DNA of 64,000 nt from Deinandra increscens subsp. villosa (GCA_039602395.1 JBCNJP010000014.1:1178001-1242000); one strand, 5' to 3'. Counted from the first letter of the stretch, positions 10,862 through 22,710 are shown. Program-made: numbers and translations. The notes: generated from the letters alone by a model not told the origin.

Positions 10862-11402
10862 CATAGAGCTGACTGTACTGGAATGAATTTACGTAAAAAC
10901 GATTAATTGATCGTTGTAATGTTTTTAAATCTTAGCAAATTACTGTATCAACAATATCTGGTTTTTTTCTTTATGTATTCTGGAATATTATGGATCTTAA
11001 TTTTGAGTCAAGTGTTTCCTTTTTTTGACTGTGCCTGCAGGTCTCCTCTCTTTAACCAAACCAGAGTCAATAAAAGTAAAAAATAAACAAACAAAATCAA
11101 CTGCTACTTTAACAAACACAATTACATACATAATCCAAAGGGTATGATTCCATTAATACATTGATCTATAAAATTACAACTGAAAAACTACTAACTTAAA
11201 AGGGAGAAGAAGCGGCTGAAGAAAAATCCCTCTTTGCTGCTCACATGCACTTGCTTCTGATCAAGTGAAAAGAGAGATCAAGTCCCTCTTTGCTTTCTCA
11301 CATGCACTTACTTATGATCAACTGAAAATGGTGAAGAAGTGGCCGAAGATAAATCGGTTTCTGGGGCCAAAAGGGAGAAGAAATGGCCGAAGAAAAATCA
11401 GG
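10862..11402. other. Non-coding interval between CACTA locus and copia-1
   Basis: About 540 bp without a gene. No CACTA terminal inverted repeat (TAGTG-type end) was found, so the right edge of the left CACTA locus is undefined. A small imperfect duplication is present at 11215-11400: the words TCCCTCTTTGCT, CTCACATGCACTT and GGGGCCAAAAGRGAGA each occur twice. Confidence 0.5.
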
Positions 11403-11814
11403 CTTGTGGGGCCAAAAGAGAGAGAAGCACCTGAAGAATATGTTGGGCTATATTTATTTGAGGCATGAACATTAGTTTTGGGCTTATTTAGTTAATGTTT
11501 TGGGCCATGTGGCCAATTTTCTTTAGTTTATGATTGGGTTTATTGTGTTTACTATTGGGCTAGGGCTTGTAAAAAGGCACTATATAAGCCTTTCTTGTTT
11601 ATGATTAATGTAAGCTTTTCAATTTCTGTTTACGATTTTCTCTCAAATTGTGGTTTACGATCAGCTTCAAGTAGTTGTGATTTTCATTCAAGATTAGATC
11701 TTTACCTTAGATCTAATCTATTTCATCTACTTTCTTCTTGAATCAATCACATACGAGGATTCCGCACTCGTTTGTGATTAGATATCGTGTTCTTGGTTTG
11801 ATTTCGGACCTACA
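11403..11814 (+). repeat. Copia-1 5' LTR
   Basis: It ends at ...TTCGGACCTACA (11814), directly before a PBS. The left edge near 11403 (TGTGGGGCC) is an estimate. The related LTR at 45161-45589 starts TGTAGAGG and ends with the same CGGACCTACA. Both share GGGCTTATTTAG/GGGCTGGGCTT words, GATTCCGCACTCG and TCTTCTTGAATCAATC. A TATA-like CACTATATAAGCC lies at about 11579-11591. Confidence 0.75.
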
Positions 11815-11815
11815 A

Positions 11816-11829
11816 TTGGTATCAGAGCC
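11816..11829 (+). promoter_or_regulatory. Primer binding site (initiator tRNA-Met type)
   Basis: TTGGTATCAGAGCC follows the LTR end at 11814 by one base. It is the standard plant copia PBS complementary to the 3' end of initiator tRNA-Met. Confidence 0.92.
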
Positions 11830-11884
11830 AAGAATCAGTGATTCGAGGCTCACACGATATTGATTCAAGCTGTGTTTCTGGAAA

Positions 11885-12375
11885 AAGTGTTGGCTTTTGA
11901 AGATTTGAACACTGTTTTGGTGTTTACGATCACTGCTGTTGCTGTTCTTCACGTTTACGAGTGGGTTTCTGGGTTATATTGGTGTTTACGACTGCATTGT
12001 TTGAAGATATTCATCATCTTTGGGTTTACGATATCAAGATTACATTTTTATCGTGTTTACGATCCGGAAATAGGTGTTTACGACTGTACTTGGTCGTAAT
12101 TGGAGATTACGACATTTTGTTATCGGAATCACGGAGTCGTAATTGGAGTTTACGACTTCTTCGTATCGTAATCGGGGTTTACAATTGCCACTAATCGGAA
12201 ATAGGTGTTTACGATTTTAGGAGTCGTAATCAGTAATCGTAATCAGGGTTTACGATTATTTTTATCGGATTTGGTGTTTACGATTCTTGCTTGGATCGTA
12301 ATCGGTATTCTCGATCGTAATCAACTGTTTGTGATCATAATCAGGGGTTTTTGATCGTAATCTCATTTGTTTGGA
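11885..12375 (+). repeat. TTTACGA / TCGTAATC array in the copia-1 leader
   Basis: More than ten copies of GGTGTTTACGATY alternate with its near inverse ATCGTAATCGG across the untranslated leader between PBS and gag. The two words form imperfect inverted pairs (GTTTACGAT with ATCGTAAAC). No open frame runs through the array. It could act as a translation or packaging element or be an expanded minisatellite; its function is not known from sequence. Confidence 0.8.
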
Positions 12376-12413
12376 CATTTGGACATTAGTTTTAGGTTCC
12401 CTAAGCTTACGAA

Positions 12414-15112
12414 ATGGATTTCGAACCAAGTATGTATCAGAAGTTGGATTTTGAGATTGGATCCATCACTCGCCCACCTAGACTCACCTCGGCGGATAAC
12501 TTTTTGGAATGGAAATATCGATTTAAAAATCACTTGAAGAGTGTTGACCTAAGACTATGGAGAGCAGTAATCCATGGACCATTCACACCTACTCACGCAG
12601 AAGGAGTTAATGCAGGGAAGGTTAAGACGGAAGATGAGTATGATGACGATGATTGGGAAAGATGCAACAAAGCAGAAAGAGCATTTGCCATCATGACTAT
12701 GGCACTAACACCAGATATTGCTCAAGGTTTTAAACACTGCAAGACCGCTAAGGAACTCTGGAACGCTTTGGTTGTGGCTTATGAAAGGAATCCTGACATA
12801 AAGGCAAGCCGCAAGCAAATGCTGAAGCAAAAGTTTAATCTGTTCAACCATGTACAAGGTGAATCCTTTGAAGCTCAGGTGCAGAGGTTTGTGTCTCTGA
12901 TGGCTGAAATGTCCAGCTATAATATTGAACCAGACAAGGAAGACAAGAATCTGAAACTTTTGAATAGTTTACCCAAATCTTGGAACACCAATATCTCTAT
13001 CATTAAGGACAACAACAATCTGAGTGAACTATCTCTTGATGAGTTAATCAACAAACTCAAGTCCAAGCTAATCGATGACAAGCAGAGAGAGTTGAACCAT
13101 ATAAGCTCTCTTAGTTTGGCGGGAAAACTAAATCAAGCTCTGTTGTCAGAAGATGTGGAGACTAAGCATGAAGGGAAGTCAACTGGGTGTGGATCAAGCT
13201 CGGTCGCAAAGTCAACTTCTTTTGTGGCACAACCTCAAGGAAGTTCAAGTGGAGGCGTCAACCCTGATGATACGAATGATCCCAACTTTGCTCTTGGTAT
13301 GAGTTTTATGAACAGCTACCATGCTCTCATGGCCGGAACTCTTGTGCCTACTGATATGTTATCGGGTGAGCTAAACCAGATAAATCCTGAAGATGTTGAG
13401 ATGTTGGATGTCTCATGGCAGATGGCTATGGCGGTCTTCAGAGCAAAGAAGTTCATGGCGAAGACTGGGAGAAACGTCTGGAAAGATCAAGACAAGATCA
13501 GGATGGGGTTTGACAAAAGCAAGCTGAGGTGCTACAACTGTGATGAGTATGGGCATTTTGCAAGAGAGTGTAGCAAGCCGAATAGAAAAAGGGGAGAAGA
13601 AAGGAAAGCAGGTGAAGGAAAGGGAGAGGCAAAGGCATTGATTGTTCAAGAAGGTGGTGGTTATGATTGGACACCTCAGTTGAAAGAGTTTAGTATGTCT
13701 CATGCAATGATTGCTGCCATGGAAAGGGATGAAGAGGAAGAGCATGCTTTTGTGGTTACTGATGAAACTCCTATGGAAGATAAGGAAGCCTTCTTTGCTG
13801 AAGCTGAAAACCTCAAGGTATGTTCTAATCCCACGTGTGCTCGTATAATTCCTGGTCTTAGACAAATCTGTAAAAATTATCAAATAGAATTGTTTGAGAT
13901 AAAGTGTGAAAGGAGTTCATTTAAGGGTAGATGGCAGAAAAATGAGGAGAAGGTTAAAGCACAAAATCTAGACATAGTAAAATATCAAAAACTGGCAACT
14001 GAGAAAACTCTCATGTATGACAATGCTAAGTTAGAAATAGCTGAGCTTAGGAATCAGGTAGATGAGATCACACATAAGTACAATGAGTTGCAGGTTAAAT
14101 TTGATATGAATCAAACAAAAAGCAAAAGAATGTTTGAGGCTAGAAAATCTTTGAACTTCTGTATAACTGATGTTAGAATGGGAAAAGACAAGGGTGGAAT
14201 AGGAATTAGTTTCTCAGACAAGGGCAAGAACAATGTTCCTCAAGATAACTCTAGAGAAATCATAGGAATAATCTTTGAGGAGGATCAGATAGACAGATCT
14301 GAATCAGGAACACATGAGATAGGACCTCCCTTAGATAGTGTTCTGGTAGGAGTGACACCTTTGACCCCTCAGGAAATAGAAAATGAGAAACACATGTCTT
14401 ATGGGTTGGGTAATCAGGATAAAATTGTGACAGACACTTGTGAATCAAGTACTTCCCAGGAGTCATTAAACAATAATGTTGGACCTGCTGATAGTTTTGT
14501 TTCATGTGCAGATGAAGTAGGTATTAAAGATGTATCTGGGAAGGATGCAGAATGTTTGAGAGTTAAACAGTGTCATGTGTCGAGTAGTGTAGTTTCTGAT
14601 TTACCTAAAGATGATGTACTGGCATCAGTGTCTGAATTGAATGAGTCTAGGTCTATGCAATTAGTTGTGTCCAAGTCCTTAAAACATGTTTCAAATTCTA
14701 GTAATGAAATTCATGGTTTTAAAATTCGTGTGCCTAACACTAAAGTAGGACGTGAGACTAAACCCAAAGATTTTGTAGCTTATCCTCAGGTTGTGTCGGC
14801 TTTTAATAGAACAAACAAGTCTAAATCAGAACAATTTTGTTTAATCACACAACCTGAAAAGGATACAAAACATGTTATACACAAATGGGATGATAAGCCA
14901 GAGTGGAAATCATCTTACCCAAGACGTTCATATTTGTGTAGTCATGTAAATGGGCCTAGACCTATGAATTGTTTTCAATGTGGTAAACCAGGACATTTTG
15001 CTGCAAATTGCTTAAATAAACCTTATCAACCATACTGTCCGCAAAACCCACGGACCAGTATGTTGCAGAAAATGATGGCAGGAGAAAACAAAAACCAAAA
15101 ACAACAAGCTTT
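12414..15112 (+). CDS. Copia-1 gag (first 899 codons, interrupted)
   Basis: Starts at ATG 12414. Residues 1-240 or so match the copia gag domain (UBN2 type): FLEWKYRFKNHL, RAFAIMTMALTPDIAQG, KELWNALVVAYE, LLNSLPKSWNTNI. A first zinc knuckle CYNCDEYGHFAREC (CX2CX4HX4C) lies at about residue 373. A charged, coiled-coil-like stretch follows (about residues 480-570), then a second zinc knuckle CFQCGKPGHFAANC near residue 853. The frame runs open into the CACTA at 15113 and resumes in phase at 19844, so the insertion interrupted an otherwise open gag. Two zinc knuckles with a long spacer make this gag longer than the common copia form. Confidence 0.85.
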
Positions 15113-15128
15113 CACTACTACAAAACTG

Positions 15129-15355
15129 CCTTTCTTGACGTGCATTGCGCGTCAAGAAAGGGCCTTCTTGACACGCAAATGCGCGTCAAGGAAGCCGGGG
15201 TCAAGAAGTTTCTTGACGCGCAAAATGCGTGTCAAGAAGTTCTTGACGCGCGAACGATGACGCGCATTTTATGACGCGCAACGCACGTCATAAAATGCGC
15301 GTCAAGGAAGCCCCCGTCATAAACGGCGATGACACGCATTTTTGCGCGTCAAGAA
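15129..15355. repeat. Left subterminal repeats of the CACTA element
   Basis: About ten units of TTCTTGACGCGC and the inverse GCGCGTCAAGAA, with variants TGACGCGCATTTT, are packed in about 230 bp. They are far more GC-rich than the interior. In CACTA elements such repeats bind the element's TnpA-type protein; that role is from family knowledge, not shown here. Confidence 0.85.
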
Positions 15356-15359
15356 GGTT

Positions 15360-18300
15360 TTAAAAAAATTAAAAAAAAATATTTGTTTGTAAATCACTAA
15401 TTTCAACATTAAATGACAATTAACCTCAATACAAAATACAATACACTTACAACAAAATAATGCATTTTATATATATAAATAGTAAACAATTACAAACTTA
15501 AAATGAATTTACACAAAAAAATAAACTATAAACTAAATACATAATATAAACACTATCCTATCACAATACTTTACTAGTTGTTGCTGCTGCTGCTGTCATT
15601 AGTTGCTTCACTCCAAATTGTTGGGACTGTGCCAAATTTTCAGTTGAGGTATTTGTAACATAGCATAATGTGAAGGCAGCTTGTAATTTGTTACCAGCAT
15701 TTTTTATGCATAGTGCTTTTACAATTCAGAAGTAACCAAGTCTGTATATATAAGATGGCTTGATGGGAAGTGGGAGAATAACTTTAAATTGCTGCTGATT
15801 AGTGACTATACTCACACTAAAATGATTAGGATTTGGGCTTGGCTACATATAAGGTATACTCACCCATTGACCACTAGTTGGAATAATGTTGTTGTTCTTG
15901 GAAATTTAATGATTCTTCTGTTAGATGAAATTATGCTCAGATCAATCAAAGTTGCTGCTGGTACCATGACTATGTTTATTGCTGTTATAAATCAGGCCAG
16001 CAGTCTCTATTTTTTAATGGTTCGTGGTGTTAATTGGCTGCTGTTGTCAGCAGTAATGAGCTTGGGCTGCTGTGGGTCACCTGCTGTAACAGGATTACTA
16101 TTGTTTACATTTATAGTTGTTATGGGTTATATACTGCTGTGAGGGGCTGTTCTACTCATTTATGGTGTAGGTTTGGGTGCACTAAGAGTTGCATAAGACT
16201 TCTGATGAGTAGATATTTTACTGATGTTGGAAATGGATTTACTTATGGCAAGTATGGTCTAGCAATGATATATGATGCTGCTGATGGGTTAGTTATTGTC
16301 GGGTCATATTTCATTTCTTTGGCTGTTGGGTTCAGTCTTACAACTGGATTGGATGCTTCATTGTTGCAGGCCAATAGAATTCTAGTTTAGCTTATAAGCT
16401 ACTGCAGCTTGGCTTCAAAAGGTTTCCTAAGTAAACAAGAAATATTTAAGATGTTACTGGGTTGGATCTATGTGGATTTGGTTGCGGGATTAAGAACTGC
16501 CAAAATTCCTTACAAACTACCATGGGCAATTAGGTCAAATAACCAACCATCACAATAGAAATTCATTCTGACTTCTTTAAAGATTGATTTTCATTATCAA
16601 ACTCAACAAAAGCAATACCTGGTTTTGCATAAATCATTCTGGCTTTCCATTTTGGTATGTAGCCTGCACATGTTTGTGAAATCCATCAAATTAGTAAAAA
16701 ATTGATCACATACAGGTAAACTTTAATTATCTTCCATTTAAAAATTATAATTATTGTTTCTTGATCATATTTATAATGTTAATTGTGTGTAAAACTCAAG
16801 AAACTTACAGCAGAGGTTCCATTGTTGTCGTTTCTAACACCATTAGTAGCTTGTGGACCATGCCTCTTCTTTTCAGCTGTATATTAAGATTTAAATGTTC
16901 AATGATCAATGATCAATGACAACAAGTTAATATTACAATTTAATCAATTGAACATGCAGCCAAGAGGGGTACTAAAGATAAAGAATCAAGCAACATTCCC
17001 AAGGTTAAAAATGTGGTGTAAATCTTGTAACACTCAAGATGTTGGCATGTTGCACAGGCAAAGTAGACCATCTACTTCAGATAATCAGATTAGCTTACAC
17101 TATAACAACTATTGTCATCAGATCACGCCTGAACTTTGTAATAAGTTGTAAATAAACACTTTAGAGTGACAATTGTCTAGTTTATCCAACAAGACATGAC
17201 GTTGAAACATTTAAGCAATCACACGCAAAAGGTGCATAAAATACAAAGAACACATACCAACAACAATGGTGCATAACAATTTCCTGCAGTAGTCTGATTC
17301 ACTTCAAAATCCCAGTCAGCTCTGTAATCTCAAATCTGCCACAGAGAATTAAGTTTAATTATGACCAATGTGTTTCTTTTAGAAGCAGATGTTTGATGGT
17401 ATTAAATAATATATTGAGTGACATGGTATTAAAAATAATGGCAAAACAAACAATAATATGAACATATATTTCTTTACCAAGTACTGAAAGAATCTGAAAA
17501 TGTGACCTGCCCATTACGTAGGTAGACTGGCATTTGAAATTGAAAGCATGGGACTGGTTCAGGCTATCTGAGTATCTTCCTGGTGTACAGAATTTAAGGA
17601 CATGGTGTGAAAAGCTACCATGTTGGTTTTTCTCTAACTATATGGGTTAGACTGAATAATGTGTCTTTTTCATATCGCAAACAACGTCACCTGCAGATTA
17701 GAATTTATCAGATGTGTGTTAAAAAAAAGGTACCTAAACAAACCATTCATGATATTGATCCATAAAGAGAGGAAAATGATAGCATTAATCAAGAGTCTCA
17801 AGCAAACATATCTTCCAATTGGTTTAATGGATGAAAGATTTCAAAGTTTTCCTCTATCATAAAGAAAAGACACGATTAGTCAGTACAAATGTATATTAGT
17901 ATATATTACTTTACTTTTGTAACAATTCTGCAACAAAGATTACAGACCAATGAACACAGATTTATGAATACTAAAAATTCTACTGCGGTAAATGATGTGA
18001 ATTAATTCAAATCTATCAAAAATTAGAGAAGATAAGAGTCAAAAGTCTTACCCTATCCTTCCCTTCTTTGATCGGAAGCCACCTTTCATTTACCCTTTCT
18101 GTTAGACGTTTCCTTAGCGGCTCTTAAGCAACGATCATCGCACATGAACACAAATGACTACAAAAATGATAAGAAATAAGTAACCAAGAAAACTGTAATT
18201 TTGACAGCAGAGATAAATATGTTGTAGAAAAATGGGTTGCATGCATAGAAACTTTTGTGTTTATCGTAAATATGCAAGCAAAGTATGTCCAGAAATTCAA

Positions 18301-19260
18301 CCCATCATAAAATTTAGTAAAGGCGTTATAAGCTACAAAATTACCATGAAAGATTGCTTTCCTATAAAATTAGAGTCGATAATCACATAAGAACATCATT
18401 CACATAATCCAGCTAATGTTCACATCCATCAGTTGACAAACTTCTATAACTACTTCAAAGTTGCAACAGATTGAAGTTATTAAGACCACATCAATTTTGA
18501 TCATAATCATCAAAAGTCAGGATAACATACAAAACTGTAATGTCATTGACAAACTTGAATTAAAATCGTTTTCTATCGTCCTGAATCCAATGTTCATGAT
18601 CAAACCAACAGACAATTGAATGATTGAATGTATTTGAAGGATACAACAGCCAAATTCCAGGCAACATTAATTACTATGAACATTACCAAGCACCGATTAC
18701 AAATGAAAGCAAAATCTTCAATGCCGCGATTATTAAATTTAGTTCTAATGCAGTCATTCAAACTATAGTAACATAACAACAGAGGAACTTAACATTAAAT
18801 CACATGATTAATTGATTACATACAAGCATTTACAGTGAGAACACAAAATGAACAAATATATTGCCTATTTTAACATAGATCTGGTAGGAAATTAACCTGA
18901 ACATCATCCTAGGTCCAGCAGTTGAACAGTAAAACATCGTTGTGAGACCTTCCGTCTTCAGCAAGTGGTGGTAGGACCTTCTTCTAACAGAAAATGGAAT
19001 CGAGAACAAATTTGATGCATAAAAAAACAACGTATAAAAAAAGTGTGATTATAATTCAAGAGCAGATTGGCTAACCTTGGATTGGAAGGGGATTTTTGAA
19101 GAACTGAAGCATAAATGTGGGGAATCGTCCTTATCTCCTCACACAGATGTAATGTCAATTTTGTTCTAACAAATTGTTCAACAAATTGAAATTTCTCGTG
19201 AAACGAACACAAAAAGGTCTCTGAACCGGCAAAAACCAAAACCATAAAAGATAGAGAAGG
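15360..19260. other. Interior of the CACTA element, no recognised gene
   Basis: About 3.9 kb of mostly AT-rich sequence. Open frames such as 15789-16142 and 16034-16390 give hydrophobic, family-less translations and overlap each other, so I do not call genes. Intron-like or untranslated sequence of an old captured transcript is possible. Confidence 0.5.
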
Positions 19261-19269
19261 AGAATAGCG

Positions 19270-19500
19270 TACCAGAGGATTGTGTAGCAGATGGACTTCA
19301 CTGTAGAGCGGCGGAGAACGGCGGCGATGGATTTGAGTTCAGCATCGTTCATTCGAGACGGATTTGTTGAGTTTGAGTTTCCGGCGGCGTAGTGGAGGAG
19401 GGCGTCGAGCACTGGTGCCGGCGGCGTAGTTTGAGTTCCGGTGGGTCACCGGTCGAACAATGCTACGAAGACGATTGCTACGAAGAGGAAGAGATCGAGA
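19270..19500 (-). pseudogene. Exon-like GC-rich piece resembling IRX15/DUF579 start
   Basis: Read on the minus strand from about 19500: a pyrimidine-rich 5'UTR-like stretch (TTTCTCTCTCGATCTCTTCC), then coding-like sequence with LDALLHYAAGNSNSTNPSR and MNDAELKSIAAVLRR, and a donor-like CTCTG|GTACGC near 19272. The pattern ALLHYA...ELKSIA.VLRR resembles the region just before the conserved CNFLVFGL block in IRX15/IRX15-like and GXM (DUF579) proteins, which act in xylan synthesis in the Golgi. That block is not seen after it. If right, this is a host fragment captured by the transposon. It could instead be the first exon of an unknown CACTA gene. From memory of the family only. Confidence 0.4.
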
Positions 19501-19627
19501 GAGAAAGTGACGAGCGGTGATGAAAATATTGGGGGAGAAGACCGAGTGTTTTGGGGGAAAATAGGGGCTGAAATTTGAAAATTAGGGCAAAATATTGGGG
19601 GGAAATTTGGAGCCAAAAATTAAAAGA

Positions 19628-19836
19628 CGACACTTTCTTCTTGACACGCGGTTTTTATATGTCCTCCGTGTTTTTTTTTTTTGAAATATGACAGAAATTC
19701 TTGACACGCAAAAATGCGCGTCATGAATTCTTAGGAATTACATATAATTGACATTTTATTTTGACACTTCAGTTTTTGCACGTCAAGAATTATCGAGTGT
19801 CATCGTTCGCGTGTCAAGGAAGGCAGTTTTTGTAGT
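19628..19836. repeat. Right subterminal repeats of the CACTA element
   Basis: Units such as TTCTTGACACGC, AATGCGCGTCATGAATTCTT and CGTGTCAAGGAAGGC mirror the left subterminal array, but they are fewer and more degenerate. Confidence 0.82.
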
Positions 19837-19843
19837 AGTGTTT

Positions 19844-20472
19844 TTCTAAGGGGAAGCAGAGTTTAGAACCAATGAAGACTGAACAGTCTAAGGTTTTGAA
19901 CACAAAAGCTCCGATGACAAAGCATGTTGAAGAAAAGTGGAATGTGACTAGACCTCCAAACTCATCTTACAAACATAAGGGAGTTTATCAAAGAAAAGAA
20001 AAAATGAAAACAAAACCTTTTGAGAAACAAGTGCCTAAAGTCAACCATGTTGTTAAACCTAAGGGCAAAGCAGTTATTGAAAAACCAAAAGATGTCACTC
20101 AAATAAAACAAATGGTTTATACTAAATTGAAACTTGAGTGTACACCTATTGTTAAGTCAAAAGGTAAAAAGGTCACATCTCCACCAAAGAAACCGTCACC
20201 AGCAAAGAACTCTGCTAGCAGTTCTAAATCTCAAAAACAACCTAATTGGAGACCAAAAGTCAACATTCAAAATGTGAATGTATCTGAACCAAAACCAGAA
20301 ATGGTCCTTCAAATGGTTAATTACACTGACTCCAAAGGAGTGCCCAGATCTGTTATGGCCTGGGTACCTGAATCTCACTGATTTCTGATTTTTGTAGGGA
20401 CAACCAAGTAGATCTATCGACAATCTCTGGTACGTTGATAGCGGTTGCCCCCAACACATGACCGGAGACTAA
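19844..20472 (+). pseudogene. Copia-1 gag C-terminus and protease motif
   Basis: After the CACTA the gag frame continues (KGKQSLEPMKTEQ...) as a lysine-rich tail and ends WVPESH-stop at 20379-20381. A further frame then holds the aspartic protease motif WYVDSGCPQHMTGD (about 20428-20469), which matches the usual copia DSGCSxHMTG. It is followed by TAA at 20470-20472 where relatives read on. In some copia lineages gag and pol are separated, so the first stop may be natural. The TAA after the protease motif is a likely lesion. Confidence 0.75.
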
Positions 20473-22266
20473 TCCCTTTTGGAAGAGGTACAAGACTTCA
20501 ATGGTGGAGGAGTATCTTTTGCAGGTGGGGTAGGTGGAAGAATCAGTAAGAAAGGGGTAGTGAAGAGTGGAAGTTTGACTTTTTCTGACGTGCACTACGT
20601 GGAGGAACTATCTCACAGCTTGCTCAGTGTGTCGCAAATGTGTGATAGAGAATTTTATGTTTTGTTCAACAAGAAGGAATGCATCATCCTCAGACCTGGT
20701 GTCAAAATTCCAGAGGAGTGCATCTTGATGCGTACTCCAAGAAGAGGAAATTCTTATCAGCTGAATTTGGGCAAACCTCCAACTACTGAAGAAGTCTGTC
20801 TTATCTCCAAGCAGAATGAGAATCTAGCGTTATTATGGCATCGTCGACTAGGGCATGCTAATATGAAGAATATGTCTAAGCTGGCTAAAGGAGAGCATGT
20901 CAGAAACTTACCAATCAAAGATTTCTCGTCTATGGAGAAATGTGTGGCTTGTACTAAGGGGAAGCAACACAAGTTGCCACACCGTCCAAAGGTTGCAAAT
21001 TCTGTCTCATATGTTCTTCAACTCTTACATATGGATCTTTTTGGTCCCATGCAGGTACAATGCATCAGCAAGTTTTCTTACTGTCTCGTGATAGTGGATG
21101 ACTATTCGCGATTCACTTGGGTCTTCTTTCTATCGAACAAGTACGAAACTCCGGCCCTTGTGAAACAGTTCGTCACACTTATAGAAAACCAGCTGAACAA
21201 GAGAGTGAAGGGTATAAGAACTGACAATGGAACAGAATTCAAGAATGCAGAGTTGAACATGTTTTGTGGTGAGAAGGGTATTGAAAGGCAGTTCAGTGCT
21301 CCCTACACACCACAACAGAATGGAGTTGTAGAAAGAAGGAATAGGACACTCATTGAAGCAGCAAGAACAATGATGTGTGAATCGAAACTACCAATCTTGT
21401 TTTGGACAGTAGCGGTGAATACAGCTTGTTATGTGCAGAATAGAGTACTTCTGAACAAGCGACATGAGCAGACTCCGTACCAAATTGTTTATGGGGAGAA
21501 GCCGAGGGTGGGGTACTTCAAGACCTTCGGGTGTCCATGCATGGTGCTAATTCAGTCCGATGTAGGGAAATTCGAAGCTAAAGCTGATAAGTGCTATTTT
21601 GTCGGTTACTCAGCAAATAGTGCTTATCGCGTGTACAACAAAACCACCAAATTGATTATCGAGGCTTTTGATGTGGATTGGATGGAGGATAATCCAACCG
21701 ATGCGGGTACTGGGCCAGATTGGATCTTTGACTACGGGTCACTCTTTGAAGGTTTTAACTTCTCCAATGTTTTCCACAATCTGGGAGAAGAAGAAGATAT
21801 CATTGCTCCTAGTTCTAAAGTGAGGCCACATGTGGAAAGAGCATCAGCAGAGACTTCACAGAATTCTAATGCGAATATTCCAGAATGTTCAGGAACACAT
21901 AATGCTCTAGTGGATTCTCAAGGACCAGGTATGTCTGATAATATTATTAATACTAACCTGCCTGTTACTGTTTCAGTGCCTGATATCCAAGTGAGTAGAA
22001 TAAACAGAGATCATCCACTCAGCAACGTGGTTGGGCCAGTGACAGCAGGAGTCACTACAAGAAGCCGCACGGGAAACATTAACTTCTGCATGTTTTCCTG
22101 TTTCATTTCCCAGATTGAGCCTCCTAATGTGATGGTTGCTCTCAAAGATCCAAGTTGGACGGAGGCCATGCACAATGAATTGAATCAGTTCTCAAAGCAT
22201 GGGAGTGTGGCGACTTGTGAAGAGGCCAGAAGACAAGAAGGTTATTCCTACGAGGTGGTTATATAA
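20473..22266 (+). pseudogene. Copia-1 pre-integrase, integrase and start of RT
   Basis: Continues from the protease: ELSHSLLSVSQMCD, LWHRRLGHANMKNMSKL (pre-integrase), CVACTKGKQH (zinc-binding part), then the integrase core with LHMDLFGP, VDDYSRFTWVF, RTDNGTEF and PYTPQQNGVVERRNRTL, which give the D, D, E residues. Next come FGCPCM and KADKCYFVGYS, then the RT start (DPSWTEAMHNELNQF). A one-base shift near 22200 moves the rest of the RT into another frame, so the product as read ends at 22266. Confidence 0.85.
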
Positions 22267-22503
22267 GAACAAAAAGGATGACACTGGAATAATTGTCAGA
22301 AACAAGGCGAGATTGATAGTACAAGGGCACAGGCAAGTTCATGGGATTGACTATGATGAGGTATATGCTCCGGTGGCAAGATTGGAAGCAATTCGGATCT
22401 TTCTGGCTGTGGCAACGTATCTCAATTTTACGGTGCATCAGATGGATGTGAAGACTGCCTTCCTTTATGCAGAGATGAATGAAGAAGTTTATGTAACTCA
22501 ATC
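22199..22503 (+). pseudogene. Copia-1 RT fragment
   Basis: The RT continues in the shifted frame: VWRLVKRPEDKKVIPTRW, KARLIVQGHRQVHGIDY, APVARLEAIRIFLAVA, MDVKTAFLYAEMNEEVYVTQ (RVT_2 N-terminal half). It then stops abruptly at about 22503, before the YVDD motif, at the junction with the minus-strand copia-2. Everything downstream in this element is lost. Confidence 0.85.
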
Positions 22504-22710
22504 TGAAATGCAATCATCATTGTATAGTAGGGATCTGATGGATTTACCTATACTAATGTGACTACACACCAAGGAGCCTAAACCAAATTGAGAGTACCAA
22601 ACAAAGGATTAAACTTGAACACTAAATGAAACAGTACTTAAAACCTTTGAATTTTTGAACAAGAGCTGATGACCCACTTGATCATCCTTTGAAATGCTTC
22701 TTCAGCAGAT

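Larger units (their letters stand above)
15113..19840. mobile_element. CACTA transposon inserted in copia-1 gag
   Basis: The left end CACTACTACAAAACTGCCTT (15113) and the right end read on the minus strand (CACTACTACAAAAACTGCCT, from 19840) are matching terminal inverted repeats. A 3-bp TTT target duplication flanks them (15110-15112 and 19841-19843). Both subterminal regions carry TTCTTGACGCGC / GCGCGTCAAGAA repeats. No transposase (Tnp2) motifs were found inside, so it is probably non-autonomous. The inner 3.7 kb is mostly AT-rich without clear coding, except for a short GC-rich exon-like piece on the minus strand near 19270-19500. Confidence 0.93.
11403..22503 (+). mobile_element. Ty1/copia retrotransposon (copia-1), 3' truncated
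   Basis: Order: 5' LTR, PBS, leader with a short repeat array, gag with two zinc knuckles, protease motif, integrase, and the start of the reverse transcriptase. The gag is split by a CACTA transposon (15113-19840). The element stops inside the reverse transcriptase at about 22503, where a minus-strand copia element begins. The rest of the reverse transcriptase, RNase H and the 3' LTR are absent. The order PR-IN-RT defines the copia superfamily. Confidence 0.88.

Noticed and set aside
10862..11260. Right terminal inverted repeat of the left CACTA element
   Set aside because: Searched for a TAGTG-type end and its partner near 1400-2000; none matched. A CACTAAAATTTT word at 1533 has no partner.
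15789..16390. Two overlapping open frames inside the CACTA element
   Set aside because: Low-complexity hydrophobic translations, no family resemblance, in AT-rich non-coding context.
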